Source of the DNA: an uncultured SAR116 cluster alpha proteobacterium
Lineage (GTDB): Bacteria > Pseudomonadota > Alphaproteobacteria > Puniceispirillales > Marisalimonadaceae
NCBI GenBank assembly: GCA_902622875.1
Contig: CACNRW010000001.1
Coordinates: forward strand, 1-64,000
Length of the DNA: 64,000 nucleotides
Reading direction: 5' to 3'
Shown: in pieces, positions 38,330 to 48,742 of the stretch
Layout of the letters: the number at the start of each line of letters is the position of its first letter
Numbering within the stretch: position 1 is the first letter of the stretch
The notes under the pieces: model-generated
Told to the model about the DNA's origin: nothing
The model's input: the letters and a program-made list of their open reading frames with translations, nothing else
The model's database searches: none
Translations under genes and position numbers: made by a program

Positions 38330-41198
38330 TATGAATTTCAAAGGTAAATTTTCACTGTTTAATAAAAAGAATAGACACAAATCAATTGATATTGAGATTT
38401 TACCAAAAGAAATAATAAACCAAAATGCATCATGGTTTCAAAGTATGGAACCAATAAATTATGCAAAAAATCACACAAGAAAATTATATGAGATAGATAA
38501 TATAGAAATCAATGAGGTTGACACAAAAGTTTTTAGAGATCAGTTATTCAAAAATTTAAAAGTTCAAATGGATGAAAACAAAGATCTAATTAAAAACAAG
38601 TTTTTGATAACATCTGACGGTTCTCTAAACGTTGGTCTAAATGTAATCTTAATTGATAGCTTGCTTAAGGTCATACTTAAAAATTCTCATTTTCATATTT
38701 TTGGTAGTATGGATTATCAATTTTCATTAATTGCAGTAGGAGGCTATGGAAGGGGAGAATTGGCTCCTCATTCTGATTTAGACATACTATTTCTTCTACC
38801 TAATAAATTGACAAAGAATGATAACAAAAAAATAGAACAGGTAATTCAGTTAATTCTATATATTTTGTGGGATCTAGGTCACACAGTTGGGCACTCAACT
38901 AGAGACATTAACGATTGTATTGAAAAAAGTAAATCAGACCTAACTATTTCTACTAGTCTTTTAGAAAAACGTTTTGTAGCAGGTAACAACCAAATATTTT
39001 ATTTATTAAACAATGAATTTAATGCATTTATTAATAATACTAAAACATTAGATTTCGTAAATGCAAAACTAAAAGAATCGGATATAAGGCACAACAGATT
39101 TGGAGGCTCGAGATATGTTGTTGAACCTAATGTTAAAGATGGTAAGGGTGGATTAAGAGATCTACATACACTTATTTGGATATCTAAATTTGCTTACAAA
39201 GTGGATACTATTTCAAAATTAATTAATATAGGTGCTTTATCAAAACAAGAAGCTATTTTATTTGCTGAAGCCCAAAGATTTTTACTATCTGTTAGATGTC
39301 ATCTTCATTATAGGGCAAAAAGAGAAGATGACCGACTTGCAATGGATGCCCAGCTAGAAATAGCAAAGAGTATGAATTTCAAAAATACCATTACTCATAA
39401 AGATGTAGAAAGGTTTATGAAAAGATACTTTCTTGCAACTAAAACAGTTGGTAATTTAACAAGAATATTTTGTGCTGCTATAGAGACAGAATTTAACAAG
39501 CCTTTGAGATTGAATTTCTTAAGCTTTAAAAAAAATGAGGATATAGCCCCTTTTACTCTAGAATTTGGCCGTTTATATTCTCATAAAAGAGAAATACTGA
39601 CAGATGATCCAACCAATATAATAAAACTTTTTTTTATTTCTAATGACAATAATATTGACATTCATCCAAAAACACTTCGACAAATAACGAGTTTGAGAAG
39701 ATTAATAAATTCAAAAGTTCGACAGAATCTTGAGACTAACAAAATGTTTCTAGATATATTAACTAGTGAAAAGGATTCAACAAGAACTCTTAGATTAATG
39801 AATGAAGCAAATATTTTAGGTCAGTTTATACCTGAATTTCAAAAAATTGTAGGGCTAATGCAGTTTGATATGTACCATTCGTATACTGTGGATGAACATA
39901 CAATTTTTACAATTTCCAATCTTCATTCTTTAAGAAATGGTGAATTTAAAAACTTTGCTCCTTTAACAAGCAAAGCAATTTTAGAAATTAAATCCTATAA
40001 GTCTTTATTTGTTGCGATGCTTTTACACGATATTGCCAAAGGGAAAAAAGGCGATCACTCTGTGAATGGATCATTAATAGCTTCTTCGGTATGTCCTAGG
40101 TTAGGGCTAAACAAAGATGAAACAAAAATGGTAGAATGGTTAGTGTTACATCATCTATTGATGAGTAAAACTGCATTTAGATATGAATTGGGCGACCCAA
40201 AGGTAATTAAAAAATTTGCAAAACAAGTGGGATCAATTGATAAGTTAAAATCTCTTTTAGTGCTAACTGTTGCAGATATAAGAGGAGTAGGTCCAGATGT
40301 TTGGAACGATTGGAAAGGAGCCTTGATAAAAGAACTTTATATAAAAACCTATGATTTACTCAAGCCTGCTGAAGAAATTTCAGAAATAACGGAACCCTTA
40401 AAAACTTCTAAAGAACTTTTAATGAGATATTTAAAAAATAAAGGTCTTAATGACATAGAAATAAAATCTTATTGCAGTAAATTCTATAATAATTATTGGG
40501 GATCATTTAATTTACCATCTGTTGTTAATCATTATGAAATATTTACTAAAATGAAAAATATTTCTAAAAAGTTAGAGATTTTTGTATCTAATGATAGCAA
40601 ATTAAAAGCGACTGAACTTTTAGTTATTACTCCGGATCATCATGGACTATTTTCTCAAATATCTGGGCTAGTTGCTTCATCTGGTTACGATATTGTAAGC
40701 GCTAAAATCATCACAAGATCAGATGGATATGCCTTAGACACTTTTTTTTTACAAAATAAGGCAAGAAAGCCAATTGTTGACAATAATCAACGAAATAAAT
40801 TAATAGAAACTATTACTAGAGGTTTAGAAGGAAATTTTAATATAGAAAAAGCTTTAAATATAAAATGGAAAGAGATCCCAGCACGTTTTAGAGCTGTAAA
40901 AGCACCAATCAGAGTTATTGTTGATAATAAAACAAGTGATGAATATACTATTCTAGATATTAAATGTAAAAATGCTCCAGGAGTTCTTTATAAAATTACA
41001 AAAGTAATAACAAGCTTAGGTCTTCAAATAAATACTGCAAATGTCTCTACTTATGGTGATAGGGTCGTTGATATTTTTTATTTAAAAAATGCATTTGGTT
41101 TAAAAGTAGATGATAATATAACTATAAAAAAAGTTAAGTACTCTATTATAGAAGCCTTGAAAGAAATAGATTATGTAAATCAAGATTATATATCATGA
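38322..41198 (+). CDS. glnD: Bifunctional PII uridylyltransferase/uridylyl-removing enzyme GlnD
   Basis: Senses glutamine and adds or removes UMP on PII proteins, governing nitrogen assimilation. Nucleotidyltransferase motif GGYGRGELAPHSDLDILFL is near residues 138-156, the HD hydrolase motif HDIAKGKKGDHS near 568, and two ACT domains close the protein (from about 765 and 875). 958 residues, complete. Translationally coupled to mutS (8-nt overlap); a second in-frame ATG lies at 38331. Confidence 0.97.
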   Translation: MNNMNFKGKFSLFNKKNRHKSIDIEILPKEIINQNASWFQSMEPINYAKNHTRKLYEIDNIEINEVDTKVFRDQLFKNLKVQMDENKDLIKNKFLITSDGSLNVGLNVILIDSLLKVILKNSHFHIFGSMDYQFSLIAVGGYGRGELAPHSDLDILFLLPNKLTKNDNKKIEQVIQLILYILWDLGHTVGHSTRDINDCIEKSKSDLTISTSLLEKRFVAGNNQIFYLLNNEFNAFINNTKTLDFVNAKLKESDIRHNRFGGSRYVVEPNVKDGKGGLRDLHTLIWISKFAYKVDTISKLINIGALSKQEAILFAEAQRFLLSVRCHLHYRAKREDDRLAMDAQLEIAKSMNFKNTITHKDVERFMKRYFLATKTVGNLTRIFCAAIETEFNKPLRLNFLSFKKNEDIAPFTLEFGRLYSHKREILTDDPTNIIKLFFISNDNNIDIHPKTLRQITSLRRLINSKVRQNLETNKMFLDILTSEKDSTRTLRLMNEANILGQFIPEFQKIVGLMQFDMYHSYTVDEHTIFTISNLHSLRNGEFKNFAPLTSKAILEIKSYKSLFVAMLLHDIAKGKKGDHSVNGSLIASSVCPRLGLNKDETKMVEWLVLHHLLMSKTAFRYELGDPKVIKKFAKQVGSIDKLKSLLVLTVADIRGVGPDVWNDWKGALIKELYIKTYDLLKPAEEISEITEPLKTSKELLMRYLKNKGLNDIEIKSYCSKFYNNYWGSFNLPSVVNHYEIFTKMKNISKKLEIFVSNDSKLKATELLVITPDHHGLFSQISGLVASSGYDIVSAKIITRSDGYALDTFFLQNKARKPIVDNNQRNKLIETITRGLEGNFNIEKALNIKWKEIPARFRAVKAPIRVIVDNKTSDEYTILDIKCKNAPGVLYKITKVITSLGLQINTANVSTYGDRVVDIFYLKNAFGLKVDDNITIKKVKYSIIEALKEIDYVNQDYIS

Positions 41199-41206
41199 GT
41201 TTTTGA

Positions 41207-42823
41207 ATGAAAGATAAAACATCTTTTTTTATTAGAGGTTTCACTCAATCTGCAACTATTACATTATTTAGTCGTATATCAGGGTTTATAAGGGATATAT
41301 TTATTGCAGCTTTTTTAGGCGCGGGTGTTTTTTCAGATATTTTTTTAATTGCTTTCAAGGTACCTAATTTATTTAGAAGGATTACAGCGGAAGGCGCTTT
41401 GACCTCAGCATTTCTTCCAATTTACTCAAAGTTAATTGAACAAAAAGGGAAGGTTATTGCTGATAATTTCCTTAAAATTTTTATTTTTCTTGTAGCTATT
41501 TTTTTAATCTTACTAATGATTGTTATTCAAATTATAATGCCATTTATTATATTTTTTTTAGCTCCAGGTTTTTCAGACAATAATTTAGTCTTTGAGCAAA
41601 TAACTTCTTTAACAAGAATAACAATAATATTTATGCCTTTAATATCTATTGTTGCATTGTTAGGAGTGGCAACAAATGTTTATGGTAAATTTTGGGTTTT
41701 ATCATTTACTCCAATTATTTTAAATTTTTGTTTAATTATAAGCTGTTTTTTTATAAACGATGATTTGTCTATTAGATCCTTACCTCTAGCTTATGCAACA
41801 GTTTTAGGAGGCATACTACAACTGATATTTATCATAATAATGATAAAGAAATTTGGTGTTTTAAAATTAAAAATATTAGATATTAAAAGTAATACGGTCA
41901 AAAAAATTAATGAGATAAAATCATATCTAAAAAAAACATGGAAAAAGTTTTTACCAGCAGCATTCGGCGGTGGTGTTTTACAAATAAACCTACTTGTAGA
42001 CACTATCTTAGCAAGTTTATTAGGATTTGGGTCTGTTTCTTATCTTTATTTTGCAGATAGAATTGCTCAATTACCACTAGGAATAATTGGAATTGCATTA
42101 AGTTCGAGTCTATTAACGTCGTTATCTAAATCAAGTGCAATTAGAGATACTAAACAATTTTCCAAAGAATTAATCATATCACTAAAAATAGGATTATTTT
42201 TTTCAATACCTGCTTCTTTTGTTTTTATTAATTTTTCAGAATTATTTATTAGAGTTTTATTTGAAAGAGGGGAATTCAGTTCTATAGAAACCAAACAAAC
42301 AGCGCGGGCATTAATAGCTTATGCTTTTGGTATTCCAGCATTTATAATACTCAAATCTTGTCAACCTGCTTTCTTAGCAGAGGGGAACACCAAAACCCCA
42401 ATGTATGTAGGTTTAATATTACTATTACTTAATATTTTTCTTTCATTTTTATTAATGCATTTTTTAGATCATTTAGGTATTGCTTTAGCAACTTCTCTTG
42501 TTTCCTGGATAGGGTCATTTATTTATTTAGTATTATTGATAAAAAAGAGAAAAATACTGAAATTCAAATTTAACCTTAAACTTGAAGAGTCTAACTTACT
42601 TTTTATATCGATTTATGCATTAAAGTTAGTTTTGACATCTTTTTTAATGATATTGTTTATGAAAATTACTTTTTATATTTTAAATATTTATAAGTTAAAT
42701 GAAATTTATATTTTATTATTTTTAGTTCTAATTGGTTTGATAACGTATATTTTGACAAATTACTTTTTAAAATATATTCCTCAAGAATTATTAATTGGTA
42801 AGGTAATTAAACTAAGGAAGTAA
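41207..42823 (+). CDS. murJ: Lipid II flippase MurJ
   Basis: MOP-superfamily membrane protein that flips lipid II for peptidoglycan synthesis. About 14 hydrophobic segments across 538 residues; family motifs include the N-terminal [43 protein letters not shown] and the RVLFERGEF segment. Follows glnD by 8 nt and precedes trpS by 7 nt, the conserved glnD-murJ-trpS order. Confidence 0.97.
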   Translation: MKDKTSFFIRGFTQSATITLFSRISGFIRDIFIAAFLGAGVFSDIFLIAFKVPNLFRRITAEGALTSAFLPIYSKLIEQKGKVIADNFLKIFIFLVAIFLILLMIVIQIIMPFIIFFLAPGFSDNNLVFEQITSLTRITIIFMPLISIVALLGVATNVYGKFWVLSFTPIILNFCLIISCFFINDDLSIRSLPLAYATVLGGILQLIFIIIMIKKFGVLKLKILDIKSNTVKKINEIKSYLKKTWKKFLPAAFGGGVLQINLLVDTILASLLGFGSVSYLYFADRIAQLPLGIIGIALSSSLLTSLSKSSAIRDTKQFSKELIISLKIGLFFSIPASFVFINFSELFIRVLFERGEFSSIETKQTARALIAYAFGIPAFIILKSCQPAFLAEGNTKTPMYVGLILLLLNIFLSFLLMHFLDHLGIALATSLVSWIGSFIYLVLLIKKRKILKFKFNLKLEESNLLFISIYALKLVLTSFLMILFMKITFYILNIYKLNEIYILLFLVLIGLITYILTNYFLKYIPQELLIGKVIKLRK

Positions 42824-42830
42824 GATAAAA

Positions 42831-43865
42831 ATGATAAATTTACAACCAGATGATCTACAAAAAAGAGTTTTCTCTGGGATTCAACCTACAGGAAATTTAC
42901 ACCTTGGTAATTATTTAGGAGCCATTAAGAATTGGGTAAATCTTCAAAACGAGATTTCTTCAATTTTTTCTATTGTTGATTTACATGCAATTACAGTCCC
43001 TCAAGAACCTCTAAAACTTAAATCATCAACCCATGAAGTTGCTGCGGCAATTATTGCTTCAGGGATAGATACAAATAAATCTATTCTTTTTAATCAATCC
43101 TCCGTTAAAGAACACTCAGAATTAGCATGGATATTTAATTGTGTATGTAGAATTGGATGGTTGAATCGCATGACACAATTTAAAGAGAAAGCAGGTAAAA
43201 ATAGAGAGAATTCTTCAGTTGGTTTATATGGATATCCAGTTTTGATGGCTGCAGATATTCTGTTATACAAATCAACGCATGTACCCGTTGGAGATGATCA
43301 GAAACAACATATTGAGTTAGCCAGGGATATTGCCGTCTCGTTTAACAACATGTTTACTTCTGAAAATGAAGTAGACTTTTTCACTCCACCTGAACCACAA
43401 ATTATTGGTGAAGCTACTCGTGTAATGAGTTTAAAAGATGGAACCAAAAAAATGAGTAAATCAGACCCGTCATTCGCTTCACGCATTAACTTAACTGATA
43501 GTAAAGAAGAGATTTCAAATAAAATTAGAAAAGCTAAAACTGACTCTTATCCTCTGCCAGAAACTATAGAAGAATTGAAAGAAAGACCTGAGGCACATAA
43601 TTTAATAAGTATTTACTCATCATTATCAGATCAGACACTACAAGAAGCATTAAATGAATTCTCAGGTAAAGGTTTTTCTCATTTTAAGCCTAAGTTGGTA
43701 GATTTAGCTGTTGAAACTTTAAACCCTATTTCATGTGAAATGAGAAATTTATTAAAAGATACTAGAGAAATAGATAAAATTTTAAAAAATGGTAAAATTA
43801 AAGCTAGAGAAATTGCAGAGCCAGTTTTAAAAGATGTTAAAAATTTAGTTGGCTTTGTTAATTAA
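42831..43865 (+). CDS. trpS: Tryptophanyl-tRNA synthetase
   Basis: Class I synthetase that charges tRNA-Trp. HIGH-like motif HLGN is at residues 24-27 in [16 protein letters not shown], and KMSKS near residue 207 in [14 protein letters not shown]. 344 residues, full length. AAGGA precedes the start at an acceptable distance. Last of the mutS-glnD-murJ-trpS series; a 58-bp gap leads to nfuA. Confidence 0.98.
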   Translation: MINLQPDDLQKRVFSGIQPTGNLHLGNYLGAIKNWVNLQNEISSIFSIVDLHAITVPQEPLKLKSSTHEVAAAIIASGIDTNKSILFNQSSVKEHSELAWIFNCVCRIGWLNRMTQFKEKAGKNRENSSVGLYGYPVLMAADILLYKSTHVPVGDDQKQHIELARDIAVSFNNMFTSENEVDFFTPPEPQIIGEATRVMSLKDGTKKMSKSDPSFASRINLTDSKEEISNKIRKAKTDSYPLPETIEELKERPEAHNLISIYSSLSDQTLQEALNEFSGKGFSHFKPKLVDLAVETLNPISCEMRNLLKDTREIDKILKNGKIKAREIAEPVLKDVKNLVGFVN

Positions 43866-43923
43866 CAAGTAAATTTGTAGATATTTTCCAAAAAAAGTGT
43901 TATAAAATATTTAGGAGGTTAAA

Positions 43924-44478
43924 ATGTTTATTCAAACCGAAGACACACCAAATCCAGATACACTTAAGTTTATCCCAGGTGAAGCAGTTTTAAAAAATGG
44001 TTCAATAGATTATTCTAATGTTGAATCTTCCAATAATTCACCTTTAGCGAAACGTTTATTCGAGATTGACGGAGTAAGTAGAGTTTTTCTTTCTTTAGAC
44101 TTTATTTCCGTTACAAAAGAATCCACTTTAGAATGGAATACTTTGAAACCCTCAATTCTTACAGGAATAATGGAACATTACTCAAGTGGTCATCCAGCTG
44201 TGAACATAGAAGAAGAGAGTAAGGTAAATAATAGTAATGAAGACACAGAAACTGTAAAGCAAATTAAAGATCTATTAGAGACACGCGTTAGGCCTGCTGT
44301 AGCAATGGATGGCGGTGATATATCATTTTGTTCGTTTGAAGCAGGTGTTGTAACTCTGCAAATGAAAGGAGCGTGTGCCGGATGCCCATCAAGTACAGCT
44401 ACTTTAAAAATGGGCATTGAAAATATGCTTAGACATTATATACCTGAAGTTACAGAGGTTAAAGCAGCAGAATTATAA
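43924..44478 (+). CDS. NfuA-type Fe-S cluster carrier
   Basis: Scaffold or carrier protein for iron-sulfur clusters. The N-terminal Nfu_N domain starts MFIQTEDTPNPDTLKFIPG, and the C-terminal NifU domain has the cluster-ligating pair in GACAGCPSS (CxxC). 184 residues, the usual alphaproteobacterial two-domain form. It has one of the strongest Shine-Dalgarno sequences in the window (AGGAGG, 43913-43918, 5 nt before the ATG), suggesting high expression. MiaB, a radical-SAM Fe-S enzyme, is encoded in the same region. Confidence 0.93.
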   Translation: MFIQTEDTPNPDTLKFIPGEAVLKNGSIDYSNVESSNNSPLAKRLFEIDGVSRVFLSLDFISVTKESTLEWNTLKPSILTGIMEHYSSGHPAVNIEEESKVNNSNEDTETVKQIKDLLETRVRPAVAMDGGDISFCSFEAGVVTLQMKGACAGCPSSTATLKMGIENMLRHYIPEVTEVKAAEL

Positions 44479-44494
44479 TAAAACATAAAGATTT

Positions 44495-45499
44495 ATGTTA
44501 AAAAAATCTAAATTAGTAATCAGCATTACAAACAATATAAAACATTTCGATATTTTCTTTATAATCATACTAATGATATTGATTTTTATTGGTTTTTTAA
44601 GTCCAAAAATTTTTAAATTACAGTCACCCGTTTTTAATTTTTCATTAGTTAAAAGAGATCTTGGAAAAATTTCAATTAATATTGATAAATTAAACAAGTT
44701 TAAAATTAATAAAAATTATTTGTCCTCTGAGCAAATAAACATAAGAGATATTGTCTTAGAGTGGTCAAATAGACTTGTCTATAACGTAGAAAATGATATT
44801 GCTATAGCAAGAATGTATTTTCCTCATCTACCAAAAAATATTAATGAATTTGAAACACACGAAAAAAAGAAGGTTTTTCTGAGTATTATTTTACCTATTG
44901 CTTTGAGAGGAAATGAATTAGTTCTAGAAGAGAGACAGTTAATGAAAGCAGCTTTTCTATCAAATAATATTTACCAAATCGAAAATTTTGCAAGAAAGTA
45001 CAAAGTTAAAAATTTTAAAAAAATCAATTTTGGTAATCTTACAACTTCAAATCTAATCAGAATTAAAGAAGAATTACTAACAAAAATTAATAAAATACCT
45101 ATATCAATGATACTAGCACAATCTATAATCGAAAGTGGATGGGGATCTTCAAGATTTGCTCAAGAAGGTAATGCTCTTTTTGGAGAATGGACTTGGAACA
45201 CAAATGTTGGGATTAAGCCAAAAAGAAATTTAGATGCAAACTTTGCAGTAAAAAATTTTAAAAATTTATTAGAATCTATGAATTCATATATTTTAAACTT
45301 AAATAGTCATCCTGCATATACTGAAATGAGAAAATTTAGGGCATTTGAATATAAAATGGGTAAAAAAATTTCAGGTTATGATACAGCTAATTTTCTTAAC
45401 AAATATGCTGAAATTGGATTTGAGTATGTTACGAAAATTAAAAATATGATTAAAAACAATAATTTATATAGGTTTAGGGACGCTAAGTTAGAAAGTTAA
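44495..45499 (+). CDS. Membrane-anchored glucosaminidase-domain protein (Bax-like)
   Basis: A single N-terminal membrane helix (about residues 20-42) is followed by a glycan-hydrolase domain of the glucosaminidase/Bax family. The signature is PISMILAQSIIESGWGSSRFAQEGNALFGEW (about residues 203-233), with the catalytic glutamate expected in the IESGWG motif, then YNLNSHPAY-like residues typical of the family. It probably trims peptidoglycan in the periplasm; this is inference from the family. It lies 16 nt after nfuA and faces the deacetylase-like gene 9 nt away, tail to tail. Confidence 0.85.
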   Translation: MLKKSKLVISITNNIKHFDIFFIIILMILIFIGFLSPKIFKLQSPVFNFSLVKRDLGKISINIDKLNKFKINKNYLSSEQINIRDIVLEWSNRLVYNVENDIAIARMYFPHLPKNINEFETHEKKKVFLSIILPIALRGNELVLEERQLMKAAFLSNNIYQIENFARKYKVKNFKKINFGNLTTSNLIRIKEELLTKINKIPISMILAQSIIESGWGSSRFAQEGNALFGEWTWNTNVGIKPKRNLDANFAVKNFKNLLESMNSYILNLNSHPAYTEMRKFRAFEYKMGKKISGYDTANFLNKYAEIGFEYVTKIKNMIKNNNLYRFRDAKLES

Positions 45500-45508
45500 C
45501 AAAATGAA

Positions 45509-46534
45509 TTATTTAATTATAAATTGTCTTCCCAGCCATCGCCATCTGTTATTTTTTCCAGCCATAGTGCAATTAATTCTCCCTCTACCTTTGATAAAAG
45601 GACCGCTTAATCGGACTTCAATTCTATTCTTACCAAGTCTTTTTGTTTTCGTTTCAAGGCCATTATTTGCAAAACACCTGATAGCATTTTTAGGTTCTAT
45701 TAAATCAGACAGAGTAAAACCATAAGATGGTGGATTTTTAGAAATTACTGGTTCTTTAGGCGAAAGATCAGAAATCGGCATTGGTAAAGCGTTTACAGCT
45801 AATAAAAATCTTTCCATTCCTCCATATTTTTCATTCATAGCAAATCTGGGTAATTCATACAAACCTAAGCTTTTGTGTGCAACGCCTGAATGTTGTCCAA
45901 AAGCTGCAATGAACCCATTTAATTTTACTTGATCTATAACTTCTAGGTTATACTCTCCATAAGGGTAAGCGAAAATTTTAGGTGTGCTCCCAATCTCATC
46001 GATGAATCTTTTATTAGAAATTTTAAGTTCATCGATAATCTCCTGTTTGCTGATCTTATACATATGTGGGTGGGATTTGGTTTGGCTTCCAATAGTTACA
46101 CCGTGGTCTCTTAAGTTTCTAATCTCTTCCCAGCTCATATATCCCGGAGTTTTATTATCAATTACGTCTGTAGAAACAAATAAAGTAAAAGGTAAATTAT
46201 ATTTTTTAAATATTGGCCATGCATAGTCATAAACGGATGAGTAAGCATCATCAATAGTTATAACTATAGATTTGTCTTTTATAAGTTTTATATTATTTAT
46301 AGCTTGAAGAGCTTGATCAATATCAATCACATTATATTTAGGTTTCAATAATTCATTAATATGTTTTAGAAACTGTTCTTTTTTAATATTTGTTGATGGA
46401 TATCTACTATCTCCAAATCGATGATACATTATTACTGACGCATAATTTACGTTATTAATTTCTGTTGTTTCATTTTCTTGTGAGTATGACATAGTAGGAA
46501 ATATTAAAAACAATAAGGCTATTAAAAAAGACAT
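45509..46534 (-). CDS. Polysaccharide deacetylase family protein, secreted
   Basis: Has a signal peptide (residues 1-18, cut after SYS/Q) and a NodB-like domain. Motif 1 is TIDDAYSS with Asp95 and Asp96; motif 2 reads GSQTKSHPHM, with His145 present but Gln141 where most family members have the first metal-binding histidine. The C-terminal 70 residues (about 255-335) form an additional domain rich in Arg and Gly. Substrate unknown; peptidoglycan or an exopolysaccharide are possible. It is monocistronic and convergent with the Bax-like gene. The His-to-Gln change may mean altered metal use or lost catalysis. Confidence 0.82.
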   Translation of the reverse strand: MSFLIALLFLIFPTMSYSQENETTEINNVNYASVIMYHRFGDSRYPSTNIKKEQFLKHINELLKPKYNVIDIDQALQAINNIKLIKDKSIVITIDDAYSSVYDYAWPIFKKYNLPFTLFVSTDVIDNKTPGYMSWEEIRNLRDHGVTIGSQTKSHPHMYKISKQEIIDELKISNKRFIDEIGSTPKIFAYPYGEYNLEVIDQVKLNGFIAAFGQHSGVAHKSLGLYELPRFAMNEKYGGMERFLLAVNALPMPISDLSPKEPVISKNPPSYGFTLSDLIEPKNAIRCFANNGLETKTKRLGKNRIEVRLSGPFIKGRGRINCTMAGKNNRWRWLGRQFIIK

Positions 46535-46629
46535 CTAATCCTCAACATTAAATATTTAAAGTTTTGAACTTAATATATTGTAATTTTACATAATGCTACT
46601 TTTTTTTGAATGTTTATAAAAATAAAACA

Positions 46630-47346
46630 ATGATTTTTTCTATTGAAACAAGTATATCAAATCTATCTCTTACTTTGTTAAGTAATAATCAAGTAATCAA
46701 TGAGGTATCAATAAAAACAAAACACGAATTATCTGAAATAATTATTCCAGCTATTAAAAATTTTATGAAAAATAATTGCATAACATTCCAGAGTATATCA
46801 TTATTAGTAGTAGGTTGTGGTCCTGGTAGTTTTACAGGTATACGTGCATTAATCTCTGCAGCAAAGGGAATATATTTATCTAACAAACATATAAAAATAT
46901 TAGGAATTAACTCTCTAGCGGGATTAGCAATGTCTGCATTAAATGAAGCAAAAAATAGAAATATTGAATATATTATCGCTTCGATTGATACAAAACGAAA
47001 TGATCAATTCCTACAATTGTTTAAGGTTAATAATTATAATGAGAGATTGCTACCTATTTCTGCCATTAACAATATCAAACCAATTAAATTAGAAAAGTTT
47101 CCAATTTATTTTAAAGAAAACAAATTGGTGGTAGAAAACTTTCTTTTTGTAGGCTTTATTTCAAATTTTTTAAAAAATAAATCAATAAACATAAATTTTT
47201 CTAAGGAATCAACTCATGTCCCAGATGCAGGTTGGGTTGGCAAACTAGGTTCATATATTATAAATAATGATATTAATTATAAAAATTCAAAAATAGCCTT
47301 CGATGAGTTTAAACCTATTTATGTTAGACCTGCTCAGATAAATTGA
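46630..47346 (+). CDS. tsaB: tRNA t6A biosynthesis protein TsaB
   Basis: Partner of TsaD in making the N6-threonylcarbamoyl group of A37 in ANN-decoding tRNAs. The ASKHA fold is shown by MIFSIETSISNLSLTLLSN at the start and by VVGCGPGSFTGIRALISAAKGIYL. A TTG at 46606 would add eight residues, but the ATG at 46630 matches the conserved MIxxIDTS start, so I use it. About 238 residues. rimI follows 6 nt later, the common tsaB-rimI pair. Confidence 0.93.
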   Translation: MIFSIETSISNLSLTLLSNNQVINEVSIKTKHELSEIIIPAIKNFMKNNCITFQSISLLVVGCGPGSFTGIRALISAAKGIYLSNKHIKILGINSLAGLAMSALNEAKNRNIEYIIASIDTKRNDQFLQLFKVNNYNERLLPISAINNIKPIKLEKFPIYFKENKLVVENFLFVGFISNFLKNKSININFSKESTHVPDAGWVGKLGSYIINNDINYKNSKIAFDEFKPIYVRPAQIN

Positions 47347-47352
47347 TCAAAA

Positions 47353-47784
47353 ATGGTTTATGTAAATCCATGTAAAAAAAGAGATTATAAAGCATTAATT
47401 AAGATTGAAAAAAGCATCTTTAAAGATTTTTTATCAATACAAATGTTAGAAAGTTTTGAAAAGCACAAATCTCATGTGATTTGGAAAATTGAAGAAAAAA
47501 CAATTATTGGTTTTGTGTATTTTTTCCATGTTAAAGATGAAATAGAAATTGTTAAAATTGGTATAATAAATTCCCATCAAAGAAAAAGTTATGGGTCGAT
47601 ATTAATCAATGAAATAAAAAAACTTAAAATAAAAAAAATTTTTCTGGAGGTATCTGTACAAAATATAAACGCGATTAATTTTTATTTTAAAAATGGATTT
47701 AAAAAAATTGGTGTTAGAAAAGGATATTACGCAAGTAATAATAGTTCTCGGATAGATGCATTAAGATTAGCCTTAAAGGTTTAA
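47353..47784 (+). CDS. rimI: Ribosomal-protein alanine N-acetyltransferase RimI
   Basis: GNAT enzyme that acetylates the N-terminal alanine of ribosomal protein S18. The acetyl-CoA motif is QRKSYGSILINEI (a weak form of Q/RxxGxG/A), and the C-terminal EVSVQNINAINFYFKNGFKKIGVRKGYY segment is typical of RimI. 143 residues. Directly downstream of tsaB, which is the usual context and decides the name over a generic GNAT. Confidence 0.85.
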   Translation: MVYVNPCKKRDYKALIKIEKSIFKDFLSIQMLESFEKHKSHVIWKIEEKTIIGFVYFFHVKDEIEIVKIGIINSHQRKSYGSILINEIKKLKIKKIFLEVSVQNINAINFYFKNGFKKIGVRKGYYASNNSSRIDALRLALKV

Positions 47785-47840
47785 TAAAAATGAAATAATT
47801 AAGACTTACTATTAAGCTTAAATTAAAAATAGGTAATTAT

Positions 47841-48740
47841 ATGTTACTTCATAAGATACGTGAAAATCTAGATTTCAAATATTTTAACTTTCATGATTTA
47901 AATTTAAATTTTAAGAGTAAATCTTTTCTATTAAAAAAACTATTACAAAACAAAATATTTCCAGAAATAAACCTTGATGATTTTGTTATTAAATTGGCGA
48001 ATAAGAAATCAGAGTTAAAGAAAGCACAAGCTCTTAGATATTCTGTTTTTTATAAAGAAAAAAAAGCTAAGCCAACTTTTCCAAAAAAAATGATGAAATT
48101 AGATTACGACAAAATTGATGAATTTGCTGATCATTTAATTGTAATAGACGAGAAGAGAAAAGGTTATAAAAATAAAATTGTAGGAACTTATAGATTAATT
48201 CGTGGCGATGTAGCTTCACATTTTGGAGGGTTTTACACTTCATCAGAGTTTGACCTTACAAACATACTTAATGCATATAAACATAAAGAAATATTAGAAT
48301 TAGGAAGATCTTGTGTTCATAAAGATTACAGAAATGGAACTACAATGAATTTGCTTTGGAAAGCAATTGCAGAATATATTAAATTATATGACATAAAAGT
48401 ATTGTTAGGATGTGCAAGTTTTCCAGGAACCGATGTACAAAAATTTTCAAAAGAATTAATTTATTTAAAAAGTAATTTTTCTCTGCCAGAAAAATTATCA
48501 GTTAAAAGTTTATTTAATAATAATTACTTAGCCTATAATAAAAATAATATTAATGAAAGTGATTTAAGAACTTTTGCTAAATTACCTCCATTAATAAAAG
48601 GATATCTTAGAGTTGGTGGAAAAGTAAGTGACACTTTTTTTATTGACTATGATTTTAATACAATAGACCTTTGTGTAGTTGTTCAAATAGAAAATATAGA
48701 TGAAAAATACAAGAATAAATTTTTAAATTTACGCGATTGA
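47841..48740 (+). CDS. olsB: L-ornithine N-alpha-acyltransferase (OlsB-like)
   Basis: GNAT-fold acyltransferase that joins 3-hydroxyacyl-ACP to ornithine, the first step of ornithine-lipid synthesis. Family motifs are ALRYSVFYKEKKA near residue 63, the DEFADHLIVID segment, IVGTYRLIRGDVASHFGGFYTSSEFDL and ELGRSCVHKDYRNG. 299 residues. The next gene is a PlsC-family acyltransferase in tight coupling, the olsB-olsA pairing; together they would make a phosphorus-free membrane lipid. Confidence 0.85.
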   Translation: MLLHKIRENLDFKYFNFHDLNLNFKSKSFLLKKLLQNKIFPEINLDDFVIKLANKKSELKKAQALRYSVFYKEKKAKPTFPKKMMKLDYDKIDEFADHLIVIDEKRKGYKNKIVGTYRLIRGDVASHFGGFYTSSEFDLTNILNAYKHKEILELGRSCVHKDYRNGTTMNLLWKAIAEYIKLYDIKVLLGCASFPGTDVQKFSKELIYLKSNFSLPEKLSVKSLFNNNYLAYNKNNINESDLRTFAKLPPLIKGYLRVGGKVSDTFFIDYDFNTIDLCVVVQIENIDEKYKNKFLNLRD

Positions 48741-48742
48741 GT

